Counted from the first letter of the stretch, positions 45,459 through 54,539 are shown. The stretch: 64,000 nucleotides of DNA from Nocardioides sp. BP30 (GCF_029873215.1 NZ_CP123620.1:3286001-3350000), one strand, 5' to 3'. Notes: generated from the letters alone by a model not told the origin. A program made the numbers and translations.

Positions 45459-46181
45459 ATGAGCGAGCAGGCCCAGCTGACCCGTGCCGACGGATCTGCG
45501 ATGCGGGTGCTCGTGGTCGAGGACGAGGACACCCTCTCCGAGCTGCTGGCGATGGCCTTCCGGTACGAGGGCTGGGAGGTGCGCACCGCCACCGACGGCC
45601 CGGACGGGGTGCGGGTGGCGCGGGAGTTCCGGCCCGATGTCGCCGTCCTCGACGTGATGCTGCCGGGATACGACGGGCTGGAGCTGCTCAAGCGGATGCG
45701 GGCCGAGACCATCGCCGCCCCGGTGCTGTTCCTCTCCGCCCGCGACGCCGTCACCGACCGCATCGCCGGGATCAGCGCTGGAGCCGACGACTACGTGACC
45801 AAGCCCTTCAGCCTGGAGGAGGTGGTGGTGCGGGTGCGGGGCATGCTCCGCCGGGTCGGTGCCGCCGCCGCCCAGGACGACACCGTCCTGGTGGTCGGCG
45901 ACCTCACCCTGGACCTCGACAGCCGCGAGGTCACCCGGGCCGGTGACCGGATCGAGCTGACGGCCACCGAGTTCGAGGTGCTGCGCTACCTGATGCAGAA
46001 CCCGAGGCGGGTGCTGACCAAGCGCCAACTGCTCGACCAGGTGTGGCACTACGACTTCGGCGGCCAGACCAATGTCGTCGAGCTCTACATCTCCTACCTG
46101 CGCCGCAAGATCGACGCCGGGCGTGCCGGCATGATCCACACCGTGCGCGGGGTCGGCTACGTGATCAAGCCCGCCGAGTGA
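45459..46181 (+). CDS. OmpR/PhoB-family response regulator
   Basis: 240 residues from ATG 45459 (GTG 45456 also possible; GGAGG just upstream). Receiver domain with phospho-acceptor Asp65 (VLDVMLPG), the Thr/Ser and Lys of the switch (LSARDAV, KPFSLEE), then a winged-helix DNA-binding domain (ELTATEFEVLRYLMQNPRRVLTK, VVELYISYLRRKI, IHTVRGVGYVIK). TAGGGT at 45415-45420 is a likely -10. Stop overlaps the kinase start (TGATG). Confidence 0.94.
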   Translation: MSEQAQLTRADGSAMRVLVVEDEDTLSELLAMAFRYEGWEVRTATDGPDGVRVAREFRPDVAVLDVMLPGYDGLELLKRMRAETIAAPVLFLSARDAVTDRIAGISAGADDYVTKPFSLEEVVVRVRGMLRRVGAAAAQDDTVLVVGDLTLDLDSREVTRAGDRIELTATEFEVLRYLMQNPRRVLTKRQLLDQVWHYDFGGQTNVVELYISYLRRKIDAGRAGMIHTVRGVGYVIKPAE

Positions 46182-47650
46182 TGGCCGAGCAGACCACCGG
46201 CCCGCCGCGGCGCCGCGGATCCCTCCGGGTCCGGCTGGTCGTCGTCCTGGTCTCGCTGCTCGCCGTCGTGCTCGCGACGGTCGGGCTGGTCACCGTGCTC
46301 GCCCTGCGCGGGTTCCTCATCGGCCGCCTGGACGCCTCGCTCGAGGCAGCCGGCGGACGTACGGCCCAGGCGGGACAGCCACCGTCCGGAGGCGGGTCGG
46401 CGCCCGACCCGCAGGGCAACAGGTTCCTGCTCGCGCCGGGCCAGGCCTCCGGCACGCTCGGCGCGCGCATCAGCGATGCGGTCATCCAGCAGGCCGGCGT
46501 GCTGCAGGACGACGGCTCGATCAGGAACGTGTCCACCGGCTCGGTCGCCTCCTTGCTGAAGATCCCCACCGACGGGAGGCCGCACACCGCCCGTGTCGGC
46601 ACGCTGGGCCAGTATCGGCTGTTGGCGGTGCGCACGTCCTCGGGAGACGTCCTGGTCACCGGTCTGCCCCTGGACGACGTGCAGCGCACGGTCTACCGCC
46701 TGATCGCCGTCGAGGCGGCGGTCGCGGCGGGCGCGATCGTGGCGGCCACCATCGTCGGCTCCGTGCTCGTCCGGCGCACCCTGCGGCCGCTGCAGCGGGT
46801 CGCGCAGACCGCCGAGCGGGTCAGCGAGCTCCCCCTGGCCGAGGGCGAGGTGGCCCTCACCGAGCGGATCGCGCAGCGGGAGGTCGACGACCGCACCGAG
46901 GTCGGCCAGGTCGCTGGCTCGGTCAACCGGCTGCTCGACCACGTCACCGGTGCCCTCAACGCCCGGCACGAGAGCGAGACCAACGTCCGCCGGTTCGTCG
47001 CCGACGCCAGCCACGAGCTGCGCACTCCCCTGACGGCGATCCGCGGCTACGCCGAGCTCACCCGGCGACTGCGCCAGGACACGGCGCCCGAGATCGCCCA
47101 CGCGATGGAGCGGGTGGAGTCGGAGACCGCACGCATGACCGCGATGGTCGAGGACCTGCTGCTGCTGGCCCGGCTCGACACCGCACCCGAGCTGGCCCAC
47201 GAGCCGGTGGACCTCACCCACCTGCTGCTCGACGTGGTCAGCGACGCCGCCGCGAGCGGCCCCGACCATGCCTGGCGGACCAGGCTGCCCGCCGACCCGG
47301 TCTGGGTGTACGGCGACCCGCACGGCCTGCACCAGGTCTTCGCCAACCTGCTCGCCAACGCCCGGGTGCACACCCCGCCGGGCACCGCGGTGACGGCCAG
47401 CCTGACCACCAGCTCACCGCTGAACGCCGTGGTGACGATCCTCGACGACGGCCCCGGCATCCCCGCGCCGGCGTTGCCGACGGTGTTCGAGCGCTTCGCC
47501 CGCGCGGAGTCCTCGCGCAGCCGCGCCACGGGGAGCACCGGGCTCGGCCTGGCCATCGTCCGGGCGATCGTGGAGGCGCATCGCGGCACCGTCGAGGTGA
47601 CGAGCCGGCCCGGACAGACCGCCTTCGTGGTGCGACTGCCCGTGGAGTAG
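46181..47650 (+). CDS. Sensor histidine kinase
   Basis: 489 residues from ATG 46181, overlapping the regulator stop. TM1 at about 20-42, an extracytoplasmic domain of about 140 residues, TM2 at about 185-207, HAMP, H-box with His278 (DASHELRTPL), N-box (FANLLANARVHTPPGT) and G-boxes (DDGPGIP, GLGLAIVRAIVEAH). Phosphorylates the adjacent regulator. The signal is unknown; the site found before the following glycosyltransferase genes hints at cell-envelope control. Confidence 0.94.
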   Translation: MAEQTTGPPRRRGSLRVRLVVVLVSLLAVVLATVGLVTVLALRGFLIGRLDASLEAAGGRTAQAGQPPSGGGSAPDPQGNRFLLAPGQASGTLGARISDAVIQQAGVLQDDGSIRNVSTGSVASLLKIPTDGRPHTARVGTLGQYRLLAVRTSSGDVLVTGLPLDDVQRTVYRLIAVEAAVAAGAIVAATIVGSVLVRRTLRPLQRVAQTAERVSELPLAEGEVALTERIAQREVDDRTEVGQVAGSVNRLLDHVTGALNARHESETNVRRFVADASHELRTPLTAIRGYAELTRRLRQDTAPEIAHAMERVESETARMTAMVEDLLLLARLDTAPELAHEPVDLTHLLLDVVSDAAASGPDHAWRTRLPADPVWVYGDPHGLHQVFANLLANARVHTPPGTAVTASLTTSSPLNAVVTILDDGPGIPAPALPTVFERFARAESSRSRATGSTGLGLAIVRAIVEAHRGTVEVTSRPGQTAFVVRLPVE

Positions 47651-47695
47651 CACCCCCCGGGCGCCGGCGGTGCGTGGGTGTGATCCGGCGCTCAT

Positions 47696-47731
47696 ACGGT
47701 TTCGATAAAGACGCGACACGGTGGCGATAAA
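47696..47731. promoter_or_regulatory. 14-bp direct repeat, probable response-regulator site
   Basis: ACGGTTTCGATAAA at 47696-47709 and ACGGTGGCGATAAA at 47718-47731, 12 of 14 identical with a 22-bp period (two helical turns), as expected for OmpR-type dimers. It lies between the kinase stop and the glycosyltransferase start. Confidence 0.6.
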
Positions 47732-47752
47732 CCACCGCCGCACGCTCGTGTC

Positions 47753-49021
47753 ATGACCACGACAGCGCCGCCGGTGAGGATGCCCGGCCCCCGCACCACC
47801 CTGACCGCCACCACCCCCGGCCGACCGGTTCTCGACGTCGTCATCCCGGTCTACAACGAGCAGAGCGCCCTGGAGGGATCAGTACGGCGGCTGCACGCGC
47901 ACCTGTGCCACAGCTTCCCCTACCCCTTCCGGATCACCATCGCCGACAACGCGAGCACCGACGCCACGCCGACGATCGCCGAGACGCTGCAGGCCGCGAT
48001 GAGCGACGTACGCGTGCTGCGGCTGGAGGAGAAGGGCCGGGGCCGTGCGCTCCGGGCGGCGTGGACCTCCTCCGATGCGGCGGTGCTGGCCTACATGGAC
48101 GTCGACCTGTCGACCGACCTCAACGCCCTGCTCCCCCTGGTGGCGCCGCTGCTGTCGGGGCACTCCGACCTCGCCATCGGAACCCGGCTGGCCCGCGGGT
48201 CGCGGGTGGTGCGCGGCGCCAAGCGGGAGTTCATCTCGCGCAACTACAACTTCCTCCTGCGCCGCACGCTGGCCGCCCGGTTCTCCGATGCGCAGTGCGG
48301 CTTCAAGGCGGTCCGGGCGGACGTCGCCGAGCACCTGCTGCCGCTGGTCGAGGACACCGGCTGGTTCTTCGACACCGAGCTGCTGGTGCTGGCCGAGCGG
48401 GCCGACCTGCGCATCGCCGAGGTCCCCGTCGACTGGGTCGACGATCCGGACAGCCGCGTCGACATCGTCGCCACCGCCGTCGCCGACCTCAGGGGCATCG
48501 CCAGGCTCGGTCGTGCGCTCGCCACCGGGGCGCTGCCCCTGGACGCCGTCCGCGCGCAGCTGGGACGGCGGCGCCTCGGCGCTGACCCGGAGGCGGAGGA
48601 GCTCGCCGTCCCGGGCGTCCCGAGCGGTATGGCCGGCCAGGCGGTCCGCTTCGCCGCCATCGGCGTCCTGAGCACGCTCGCGTACCTGCTGCTGTTCCTC
48701 GTGCTGCGCGGGCCCGTGGGGGCCCAGGCCGCCAACCTGCTCGCGCTGCTCCTCACCGCCGTGGCGAACACCGCCACCAACCGCCGCCTCACCTTCGGCC
48801 TCACCGGCAGGACCAGCGCGGGGGTCCACCTGCAGGGACTGGCGATCTTCGCCGTCGGCCTGGGACTGACCTCGGGCTCGCTGACGCTCCTGCACCGCCT
48901 CGTCGACCAGCCGGGCCGGCTGCTCGAGGTGTCGGTCCTGCTGGCGAGCAGTGCGCTGGCCACCCTCGTCCGCTTCATCGCCTTCCGGCGCTGGGTGTTC
49001 CCCCAGCCCTCCGCTCGCTGA
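47753..49021 (+). CDS. Bifunctional family 2 glycosyltransferase / GtrA-like membrane protein
   Basis: 422 residues. N-terminal GT2 domain of the dolichol-phosphate-mannose-synthase type (LDVVIPVYNEQSALEGSVRRL, DNASTDATP, YMDVDLSTDLNAL, DAQCGFKAVR) to about residue 280, then a GtrA-like four-helix domain (FAAIGVLSTLAYLLLF ... ATLVRFIAFRRWVF). The first makes a polyprenyl-phosphate sugar; GtrA domains are thought to flip it. Followed 33 bases later by a GT39-like transferase that could use the product outside. Confidence 0.9.
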   Translation: MTTTAPPVRMPGPRTTLTATTPGRPVLDVVIPVYNEQSALEGSVRRLHAHLCHSFPYPFRITIADNASTDATPTIAETLQAAMSDVRVLRLEEKGRGRALRAAWTSSDAAVLAYMDVDLSTDLNALLPLVAPLLSGHSDLAIGTRLARGSRVVRGAKREFISRNYNFLLRRTLAARFSDAQCGFKAVRADVAEHLLPLVEDTGWFFDTELLVLAERADLRIAEVPVDWVDDPDSRVDIVATAVADLRGIARLGRALATGALPLDAVRAQLGRRRLGADPEAEELAVPGVPSGMAGQAVRFAAIGVLSTLAYLLLFLVLRGPVGAQAANLLALLLTAVANTATNRRLTFGLTGRTSAGVHLQGLAIFAVGLGLTSGSLTLLHRLVDQPGRLLEVSVLLASSALATLVRFIAFRRWVFPQPSAR

Positions 49022-49054
49022 CCCACCGACCACCTACCACGGGAGAAGAGCCTC

Positions 49055-51175
49055 ATGAGCACCGTCCTGGATCGCCGAGCCTCGCTCGACCACCCCCTGC
49101 CACCACCCACCCGAGCCGACCGGGGCCGGCTGGCCCGGCTGGTCCGCGGCCGCGAGGAGGACCCGCCCTGGGCCCGGCCCGCCCTGCTGGCGCTGCTGCT
49201 GGCGACCGCCGCCCTCTACACCTGGGACCTGGCCGCCAGCGGCTACGCCAACAGCTTCTACGCGGCAGCCACGCAGGCCGGCTCGCAGAGTTGGAAGGCC
49301 TGGTTCTTCGGCTCCCTCGATGCCGGCAACTCCATCACCGTCGACAAGCCGCCGGCAGCGCTGTGGGTCGATGGCCTCTCGGCCCGGATCTTCGGCTTCG
49401 GCAGCTGGAGCCTGCTGGTCCCCCAGGCGCTGGAGGGCGTCGCCGCCGTCGGCCTGCTGTACGGCGCCGTACGTCGCACCTCCGGTCACCTGGCCGGGAT
49501 CCTGGCGGGCATCGCCTTCGCGCTCACTCCTGCCGCAGCGCTCATCTTCCGCTTCGACAACCCCGACGCCCTGCTGGTGCTCCTGATGGTCGCTGCGGCG
49601 TACGCCGTGGTCCGCTCCCTGGAGCATGCCTCGACGAGGTGGCTGCTGCTGGCCGGCACCGCGCTCGGCTTCGCGTTCCTGACCAAGATGCTACAGGGCT
49701 TCCTGGTCCTGCCCGCGTTCGGCCTGGTCTACCTGGTCGCGGCCCCCACCTCGCTGCGACGCCGGATCGGGCAGCTCCTGATGGCCGCGGGTGCAGTGGT
49801 CGTCTCGGCCGGCTGGTGGGTCGCGGCGGTGGCGGTCTGGCCGGCCTCCGCCCGGCCCTACATCGGCGGGTCCACCGACAACAGCGTCCTCAACCTCGTC
49901 TTCGGCTACAACGGTCTGGGGCGGCTCTTCGGCCAGGACGGCGCCGGGGGTGGGGGCATGAGCGGCGGCGCGGCCGGGTCCAGTTTCGGCGGCGCGACCG
50001 GCCTGAACCGGCTGTTCAGCAGCGAGATGGGCAACGAGATCTCCTGGCTGCTGCCCGCTGCCGGCGTCGCCCTGATCGGCGGCCTGTGGGCCGCCGGTCG
50101 CAGCCCGCGGACGGACCGGACCCGCGCGGCGCTGCTCCTGTGGGGCGGCTGGATCGTCGTGACCGGGCTGGTGTTCAGCTACATGAGCGGCACCATCCAC
50201 CCCTACTACACGGTGGCGCTGGCCCCGGCGATCGCCGGCTCGGTCGCCAGCGGGGGCAGGGCGCTGTGGCTGCGCCGCCAGGAGCTGGCGGCACGCGTCG
50301 GGCTGGCGGCCATGGTGCTCGCCGCCGCCGGTTGGAGCGTCGTGCTGCTGGGCCACGTCTCCTCGTGGCACCCCGAGCTGCGCTACGCGATCATCGTCCT
50401 GGGGGTCGTGGCCGTCGCCGGGCTGCTGGTCCCGCCGGGCCGGCTCGGCAAGGCGACGGCAGGAGTGCTGGCGGCAGCGATCATCAGCGGCCTGCTCGGC
50501 ACCGGCTCCTTCGCGGTGGCCACCGCCGCCTCGCCGCACACCGGAAGCATCCCCTCGGTCGGTCCGGCCGTCGCCGCCTCGAGCACGGGCGGCATGGGCG
50601 GGCCCGGCGGCTCAGCCGGCCCCGGAGGATCCGGTGGGTCCGGTGGGTCCAGTGGGTCCAGTGGGTCCGGTGGTGCTCCGAGCGGCACGCGTCCGACCGG
50701 AACCCCACCGAGCGGCACCACCGGTACGACGTCGGGCACCGGCGCCGGCAGCAGCACGACCGGTGAGACCACCGGTGACACGGGCGGCGGCATGAGCGGC
50801 GGCATGGGCGGGGGCGGCATGGGCGTCACCACCAGCTCGGCCCTGACCACGGCGCTGAAGGCGACGACCACGACCTGGGCGGCCGCCACCGCCGGGGACA
50901 GCAGCGCCGCCGAGCTCGAGCTGGCGACCGGGAAGTCGGTGATGGCGATCGGCGGCTGGAGCGGGACCGACGAGTCCCCCACGCTCGCCCAGTTCGAGGC
51001 GTACGTCGCGGCCGGCCGGATCCACTACTACATCGCCGGCGGCACCGGCGGCGGCCCGGGCGGCCAGAGTGGCAGCGCGAGCTCGCAGATCACCGCCTGG
51101 GTGGAGGCGCACTACACCGCCACGACGATCGGCGGCACGACCGTCTACGACCTGGCCGCCACCCCGTCGAGCTAG
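49055..51175 (+). CDS. Membrane mannosyltransferase (ArnT/GT39-like) with Gly-rich linker and C-terminal domain
   Basis: 706 residues; GGGAG precedes the ATG. About 11-13 helices with the family's first-loop acceptor motif (FYAAATQAGSQSWKAWFFGSLDAGN, then DKPPAALWVDGL), which carries catalytic acidic residues. Helices end near residue 490; a 90-residue Gly/Ser/Thr-rich linker with a 9-base tandem repeat (about 50632-50670) follows, then an extracytoplasmic domain of about 110 residues ending YDLAATPSS. It likely transfers a sugar from a polyprenyl-phosphate donor outside the membrane. Confidence 0.9.
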   Translation: MSTVLDRRASLDHPLPPPTRADRGRLARLVRGREEDPPWARPALLALLLATAALYTWDLAASGYANSFYAAATQAGSQSWKAWFFGSLDAGNSITVDKPPAALWVDGLSARIFGFGSWSLLVPQALEGVAAVGLLYGAVRRTSGHLAGILAGIAFALTPAAALIFRFDNPDALLVLLMVAAAYAVVRSLEHASTRWLLLAGTALGFAFLTKMLQGFLVLPAFGLVYLVAAPTSLRRRIGQLLMAAGAVVVSAGWWVAAVAVWPASARPYIGGSTDNSVLNLVFGYNGLGRLFGQDGAGGGGMSGGAAGSSFGGATGLNRLFSSEMGNEISWLLPAAGVALIGGLWAAGRSPRTDRTRAALLLWGGWIVVTGLVFSYMSGTIHPYYTVALAPAIAGSVASGGRALWLRRQELAARVGLAAMVLAAAGWSVVLLGHVSSWHPELRYAIIVLGVVAVAGLLVPPGRLGKATAGVLAAAIISGLLGTGSFAVATAASPHTGSIPSVGPAVAASSTGGMGGPGGSAGPGGSGGSGGSSGSSGSGGAPSGTRPTGTPPSGTTGTTSGTGAGSSTTGETTGDTGGGMSGGMGGGGMGVTTSSALTTALKATTTTWAAATAGDSSAAELELATGKSVMAIGGWSGTDESPTLAQFEAYVAAGRIHYYIAGGTGGGPGGQSGSASSQITAWVEAHYTATTIGGTTVYDLAATPSS

Positions 51176-51208
51176 CGGCGAGCCGACCTCGCCCGAGGCA
51201 GAGCAGCG

Positions 51209-51241
51209 GAGCCCGGCCCGGCGTCACGCCGGGTCGGGCTC
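51209..51241. terminator. Bidirectional terminator
   Basis: 15-bp arms (GAGCCCGGCCCGGCG) with one mismatch and a 3-base loop, between the convergent mannosyltransferase and GT2 genes and overlapping the latter's stop. Confidence 0.7.
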
Positions 51242-51928
51242 CGCGGCGAGCGTGCGCAGGTAGCCGGCGAAGCCGCCGGCGACCCGGCCGTGGAGCCGGC
51301 CCGAGGTGCTGACCCACGGGCCCGCCTGGGTCCACCGGCAGCCGGCGTCGATGGCGGCTCGGACCAGGGCGACGTCCTCGTGCTCGCCCACCGCCGGATA
51401 GCCGCCTGCCCGCTGGTAGGCCGCCAGCGAGAAGCCCAGGTTCGCGCCGTGAACGGGCATCCGGACCGGTGCGCGGTGGCGACGCCACCACAGCGAGACC
51501 ACCTCGTCCGCGAGCTCGGACCGGTCGGGCCGCACCCGGCCCACCATCAGCTCGAAGCCGTCGCGGGCCAGGTCGAGCTGCGCCGTCAACCACGAGGCCG
51601 GCACGCAGGAGTCGGCGTCGGTGTTGGCGATCCAGATCGCCGTGGGCGGGCCGCCGCCGACCCGGGCCACCGCGTCGGCCACGCCGGCGGCCCGCGCCTG
51701 ACCGACCTCGCGGGCAGCGATGCGCACCGTGCGCACACCGGCACGCCGGGCGACGAGGGCCGAGTCGTCGGTGCACGCATCGAGCACCACCGTGACGTCG
51801 ACCGCTGGCGCCCGCGGACGTCGGCGTACCTCCTCCACGGCTCGGCCGATCGCCGCCAGGCACCGGGGCAGCAGATGCTCCTCGTCGTGGACCGGGACGA
51901 TCACGTGCAGCTGCTTGATCCGCCTCAC
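51224..51928 (-). CDS. Family 2 glycosyltransferase of the PIG-L/NodS operon
   Basis: 234 residues from GTG 51928, overlapping the upstream stop as GTGA. GT-A fold: HVIVPVHDEEHLLPRCLAAI, VVLDACTDDSA, WIANTDADSCVPASW (DxD-type metal site) and HGANLGFSLAAYQRAGGYPAVGEHEDVAL. No membrane helix. Third gene of a three-gene coupled operon; it would add or build the sugar unit modified by its partner enzymes. Confidence 0.88.
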   Translation of the reverse strand: MRRIKQLHVIVPVHDEEHLLPRCLAAIGRAVEEVRRRPRAPAVDVTVVLDACTDDSALVARRAGVRTVRIAAREVGQARAAGVADAVARVGGGPPTAIWIANTDADSCVPASWLTAQLDLARDGFELMVGRVRPDRSELADEVVSLWWRRHRAPVRMPVHGANLGFSLAAYQRAGGYPAVGEHEDVALVRAAIDAGCRWTQAGPWVSTSGRLHGRVAGGFAGYLRTLAAEPDPA

Positions 51929-53331
51929 CGGTCGGGCTCCAGCCAGACCGCGTCGTGGGCGAGGACCAGCAGCTCCACGTCGCGATCGACGTAACCGGCC
52001 TGCACCGGCCGGCTCGACTGCTCGATCAGCAGCCGGTGGGCGCGCGGACCGTCCAGCGGCCAGCCCACCACGGGGTGGCGCCAATGGCAGAGCACGAGGA
52101 CGCCATCGCTGCGCAACGACGCCTCCAGCCGTGCGGCGAGACGTCGCAGGCGCTGGGGACTGAGGAAGTAGGCCACCTCCGAGATCACCACGAGGTCGAA
52201 CCCGAGCGCACCGCCCGGCTCGCCCGACCCCGGGTCGTCCGGCCAGGCGTCGGGCACCTCGGCCACTCCGAGCCGTACGGTCCCCTCGGCGATCGGCTCG
52301 GCCAGCCGGCGAGCGGCTGCCTGCGCGGCCGAGGGGCTGGCGTCCAGCGCGACCAGGCCGCCGCCGGGCGCGAGCCGGTCCACCAGCCGCGCGGTGAGGG
52401 CTCCGGTCGAGCAGCCGATGTCCAGGATCCGCTCGAACCGTCGCGCCGGGAGGCTGGCCAGCACGAGCTCGCGCTTGCGCTCCTCGTACCAGCGCTCGTC
52501 CACGCCCCAGGGGTCGTCAGCGTCGCGGTGCAGCCTCTCCAGCCGGGTGTCGACGGGGGGCTCCGCCACGAACAGCTCGTCGGAGCCCTCGAAGTGCGCG
52601 AGCATCTCGGCGGTGAGCAGCACCTCGTCGCCCGGTCGGTCCGACAGCGGCCGGACCTGGCTGCGGTGGGCGGCGATCGCGCGTCCACGTCGTTCACGCG
52701 CCGGTCCGCTCAGCGGGAGTCTTCGCAGGGCGGCCCAGGGCGCGTCCTGCGGGTCGGACCAGTGCCACCACCAGACCGGGTACTCGAGCAGGGCGGCGTC
52801 GGTGCGCCAGGCCGCGGCGGCCGCCGCTACACCGGCGGCCTCGTGGTCCGGATGCCCGTCGTGCCGCCACGGGGCGAGGAGCAGGGTCGTGGGACCGGCC
52901 TCCCCGATCCGTTCGACGATCGCCGCGGTGAGGTCGTCCCCGGCGTCGGCCACCGCCCCGTCCGCTGCGGCGAGGAAGACCAGCTCGGCCCTGGGCGCGA
53001 GCGCCGCGAGCGCCGCATCGGCCTCGGCTCGGCGGCGCACGGCCAGATCGGCGGGGGTGTGGGTCGGCGAGTGCGGATGGCTGCGCTCCCCCGCACTCGC
53101 CAGCACCACGACCACCTCCAGGCCCCGTTCGCCGGCCTCGGCGATGAGGCCGCCGGCGCCGAGCGACTCGTCGTCGGGGTGCGCTGCGACGACCACCACC
53201 CGCTCGTACGGCGCCAGGTCGATCCGCTCCAGGCCGACCCGCTCGGGCCGCGCCCGCCAGCTGGCCGCGCTCGTCCCCGGTCCGTCGTGGGTGAAGTTCG
53301 GGCGGCTCATCGAGGGCTCGACACGACTCAC
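51925..53331 (-). CDS. Bifunctional PIG-L deacetylase / NodS-like SAM methyltransferase
   Basis: 468 residues from GTG 53331 (GTGA overlap with the upstream stop); ATG 53310 is an alternative. Residues 40-270 are a PIG-L/LmbE deacetylase with the zinc motif HPDDE at 51-55 and HPDHEAAG. Residues 270-468 are a class I methyltransferase whose opening DPWGVDERWYEERKRELVLASLP and LDIGCSTGALTARL closely resemble NodS, the N-methyltransferase of Nod factors. The fusion suggests deacetylation of an N-acetyl sugar followed by N-methylation of the freed amine; the chemistry is inferred. Confidence 0.9.
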   Translation of the reverse strand: MSRVEPSMSRPNFTHDGPGTSAASWRARPERVGLERIDLAPYERVVVVAAHPDDESLGAGGLIAEAGERGLEVVVVLASAGERSHPHSPTHTPADLAVRRRAEADAALAALAPRAELVFLAAADGAVADAGDDLTAAIVERIGEAGPTTLLLAPWRHDGHPDHEAAGVAAAAAAWRTDAALLEYPVWWWHWSDPQDAPWAALRRLPLSGPARERRGRAIAAHRSQVRPLSDRPGDEVLLTAEMLAHFEGSDELFVAEPPVDTRLERLHRDADDPWGVDERWYEERKRELVLASLPARRFERILDIGCSTGALTARLVDRLAPGGGLVALDASPSAAQAAARRLAEPIAEGTVRLGVAEVPDAWPDDPGSGEPGGALGFDLVVISEVAYFLSPQRLRRLAARLEASLRSDGVLVLCHWRHPVVGWPLDGPRAHRLLIEQSSRPVQAGYVDRDVELLVLAHDAVWLEPDR

Positions 53332-54359
53332 CAGGGCCTCGCCGCGGCCACGACCCTGCCCAGCGCTGCCGCATCCCGCTCGGCGTGGTGCTGGCGCAGG
53401 TAGAGCCGCAGGTCGGCGACCCGATCGGCGTACGCCTCCTCGTGGGCGAGCGGTGCCGGACCCATCGCGTGGTCGGCCTCGCGCAGCACCGCCTCCGCCG
53501 CCTCGTGCACCGCGTGCCTGACGCGCAGGGCGAGAAGGGCGCCCGCGTCGCCGTTCGCGCGGCCGGCGTCGATCGCCGTCGCCGAGTCCGCGAGGACGGC
53601 GCCGGCGCAGCTGAGCGCGACATCGGCGCGGCCCAGGTGCAGCTCGCCGACCTGGTCGAGCCGCCTCGAGGCGGCCTGCTCCTGCAGGCGCCGCATCAGC
53701 CCGACCGCTGCGCCGTACCAGACGGCTGCTACGCCGATGCCGCCCCAGGCGAAGCCGTCACGGCGCAGGTACCAGCTCGGCTCCCCCACCGGCTCCGCGG
53801 CCGCGCCGTCGTACTCGACCGGTGCGCTGCGGATGTTGCCGAGCCCGTGCGGGCTCCACGGCCCGTCGGTGCCGCGCACCGCCGGGTCGCGCATCGGTAC
53901 GGCGAACAGCCCGCGCTGCTCCTCATCCACCCAGGCGGTGACCAGCGCGTGGGTGACCTCCTCGGCGAGCGAGCACCAGGGCTTGGTGCCGCGTAGGCGC
54001 CACCCCTGCCCCGTCCGCTCCGCCCGGAGGCGCTGCCCGGCTCCCTCGGCGGCGTAGACGCCCCACGTGGAGCCCGCCGTCGCCAGGTCGAAGCGGCCGG
54101 CCTCGGCCAGGATCGCCAGCGCGTCCAGGTGCGGCTCCCAGGTGCGGGCGACCGAGACGTCGACCCCTGCCAGCGTGGCCAAGGCGCTCCACCGATCGAG
54201 GGTGGCACCACCGCCGGGGAGCGGGACGTCACCGGCGGCCTCGGCCGCGAGCCGCAGCGCCGCGGCCGGATCGCGGCCGGCCCGCGCCGCTTGCTCGGCG
54301 AGCTCCGCCCATCGCGTGGCCGGGACGGCACCGAGCCCGATCGCTGAGGAACCCGACAA
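53328..54359 (-). CDS. Acyl-CoA-dehydrogenase-like flavoprotein
   Basis: 343 residues with a TTG start at 54359, chosen because GGAGGG lies 6-11 bases upstream and the family-like sequence begins there. Shows the middle beta domain (TWGVYAAEGAGQRLRAERTGQGWRLRGTKPWCSLAEEVTHALVTAWV) and a C-terminal helical domain (GVAAVWYGAAVGLMRRL..., LHLGRADVALSCAGAVLADSA). The usual catalytic Glu and the flavin motifs are not obvious and it is shorter than the 380 aa norm. It may oxidise an acyl group or bind one. First gene of the PIG-L/NodS operon. Confidence 0.8.
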   Translation of the reverse strand: MSGSSAIGLGAVPATRWAELAEQAARAGRDPAAALRLAAEAAGDVPLPGGGATLDRWSALATLAGVDVSVARTWEPHLDALAILAEAGRFDLATAGSTWGVYAAEGAGQRLRAERTGQGWRLRGTKPWCSLAEEVTHALVTAWVDEEQRGLFAVPMRDPAVRGTDGPWSPHGLGNIRSAPVEYDGAAAEPVGEPSWYLRRDGFAWGGIGVAAVWYGAAVGLMRRLQEQAASRRLDQVGELHLGRADVALSCAGAVLADSATAIDAGRANGDAGALLALRVRHAVHEAAEAVLREADHAMGPAPLAHEEAYADRVADLRLYLRQHHAERDAAALGRVVAAARPW

Positions 54360-54494
54360 CGTCTTCCCTCCGCGGTCGTCGCGCCGCGTCCCGTCAGACC
54401 CGGTCGCTGCGCCGTACCCGAGCCGGGCCCGCGGCAAACCGTGCGCCGCCCTCTCGTCGCGGTGTGCGCCCCGATCGGGACTTCGGCGAGCATC

Positions 54495-54535
54495 TAGGGT
54501 GTCCCGCAGGACGTCTCGACACCGCGGAAGGGAGC
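54495..54535 (+). promoter_or_regulatory. selD promoter element and Shine-Dalgarno
   Basis: TAGGGT (54495-54500) is a plausible -10; GGAAGGGAG precedes the GTG. The 180-base divergent gap 54360-54539 otherwise shows nothing clear. Confidence 0.45.
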
Positions 54536-54539
54536 CGTC

